DNA from: DASRWI01 sp035654655
GTDB lineage: Bacteria; Bacteroidota; Ignavibacteria; Ignavibacteriales; Ignavibacteriaceae
Assembly (NCBI GenBank): GCA_035654655.1
Contig: DASRWI010000030.1
Coordinates: 62,001 to 126,000, forward strand
DNA: 64,000 nt
Reading direction: 5' to 3'
Positions 63,310-64,000 of this stretch are shown here, in pieces; the first letter of the stretch is position 1; the number at the start of each line of letters is the position of its first letter. Both the position numbers and the translations under genes were made by a program. The notes under the pieces are model-generated. The model searched no databases. It had not been told where the DNA came from and saw only the letters and a program-made list of their open reading frames with translations.

Positions 63310-64000
63310 ATGCAGACACCTTTGATGTCCCAATACTTTAAAATTAAACAAAGCTATCCAGATACGATACTATTGTTCAGGGTTGGTGATTTTTTTGAGA
63401 CTTTTGAGGAAGATGCTAAAACAGCTTCTAAAGTTTTAGGAATTACATTAACACGTAGAGCAAATGGTGCTGCAGAAGATGTTCCTTTAGCAGGATTTCC
63501 TCATCACGCATTAGATTCTTATCTACCTAAACTCGTACGCGCAGGATTAAGAGTTGCCGTTTGTGAACAAATGGAAAATCCTAAATTCGCCAAAGGAATT
63601 GTAAAAAGGGAAGTTATTGAAGTTGTAACTCCTGGTGTTGCCTTCTCAGATAAATTGCTTGACCATAAAAAGAATAATTATGTAATGGCAGTTTATAAAA
63701 AGGATGAAATTGCAGGAGTATCATTTTGTGATATTTCTACCGGAGAGTTTTATACTTATGAAGTTCAAGAAAATAATATTGTTCAGCAGATTGAATCCAT
63801 TTCTCCATCAGAAATTTTAGTTCCTAAAAAAGACAAAGAATATTACGCAACCATTCTTGCAAAAATTAATGTTAATATAAAGCTTACTAAAATTGATGAT
63901 TGGATTTTTAATTTTGAATATGCTAAAGAATTACTTCTAATGCATTTCAAAACTGTAAATCTAAAAGGGTATGGAATAGATAATATTTTTGCCGGAATTA
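63310..64000 (+). CDS. mutS: DNA mismatch repair protein MutS (3' truncated by the window)
   Basis: The frame is open from the ATG at 63310 to the right edge, giving 230 residues of the N-terminus. The mismatch-recognition domain shows MSQYFKIKQSYPDTILLFRVG and GDFFETFEEDA with the Phe-X-Glu mismatch-reading motif, then VPLAGFPHHALDSYLPKLV and VAVCEQMENP, all MutS1 signatures. The connector domain begins near GVSFCDISTGEFY. Core, ATPase and helix-turn-helix parts are outside the window. Confidence 0.96.
   Translation, partial: MQTPLMSQYFKIKQSYPDTILLFRVGDFFETFEEDAKTASKVLGITLTRRANGAAEDVPLAGFPHHALDSYLPKLVRAGLRVAVCEQMENPKFAKGIVKREVIEVVTPGVAFSDKLLDHKKNNYVMAVYKKDEIAGVSFCDISTGEFYTYEVQENNIVQQIESISPSEILVPKKDKEYYATILAKINVNIKLTKIDDWIFNFEYAKELLLMHFKTVNLKGYGIDNIFAGI

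Overview
The window is AT-rich, gene-dense bacterial chromosome. It most resembles the Ignavibacteria or a close relative in the Bacteroidetes/Chlorobi (FCB) group. Evidence for this is the first gene's C-terminal secretion-sorting domain with its NYPNPFNP motif, the exbB-exbD-exbD-tonB cluster in the Bacteroidetes arrangement, and the low GC. The genus cannot be named from sequence alone. No rRNA, tRNA, CRISPR array, insertion sequence or phage gene was recognised.

Layout. 1-3023: the end of a secreted protein (probably an M14 zinc carboxypeptidase) and an ABC exporter of the NatA/NatB type. 3379-9189: an energy-transduction operon (ExbB, two ExbD, TonB) followed by a small membrane protein, a PstS-like lipoprotein and a TPR protein. 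9297-10001: an OB-fold lipoprotein on the minus strand. 10203-14817: a four-PAS histidine kinase, an NtrC-type sigma-54 activator, and a CheW-like protein with a short unknown partner behind a candidate sigma-54 promoter.

14948-35907: exopolysaccharide (EPS) locus 1. It holds genes for a diacetamido-uronic acid-type nucleotide sugar (aminotransferase, oxidoreductase, acetyltransferase), the initiating sugar-phosphate transferase, Wza- and Wzc-like export proteins, four glycosyltransferases, a flippase and a polymerase/ligase. In its middle sit a phosphopantetheinyl transferase, a stand-alone formyltransferase-C-like/condensation-like protein, and a one-module NRPS (C-A-T-TE). The C and TE active sites of that NRPS are non-canonical. 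This NRPS insert is the most unusual part of the window: it suggests that the polymer or its lipid-linked precursor is decorated with an amino acid (the binding-pocket code points to glycine), or that a small peptide is made together with it.

35904-41862 (minus strand): a secreted beta-helix protein, then a mixed housekeeping run of gatA, tatA, purQ, purS, pssA, psd and a short divergent PurC-like gene. 42003-45598 (plus strand): ybaB, recR, a methyltransferase, two small lipoproteins and ftsX.

45656-57936: EPS locus 2, with its own export and chain-length proteins (short SLBB protein, Wzc-like kinase, four-SLBB Wza-like protein, Wzz-like protein), UDP-xylose synthase, flippase, polymerase/ligase, two glycosyltransferases and a methyltransferase, closed by a strong hairpin. 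58060-62476: a regulatory island of CheR, a FliA/WhiG-type sigma factor behind several DNA dyads, a receiver, an odd receiver-plus-H-box protein without an ATPase domain, and a hybrid-free histidine kinase. 62569-64000: a DUF4142 lipoprotein, a terminator, and the start of mutS, which runs off the right edge.
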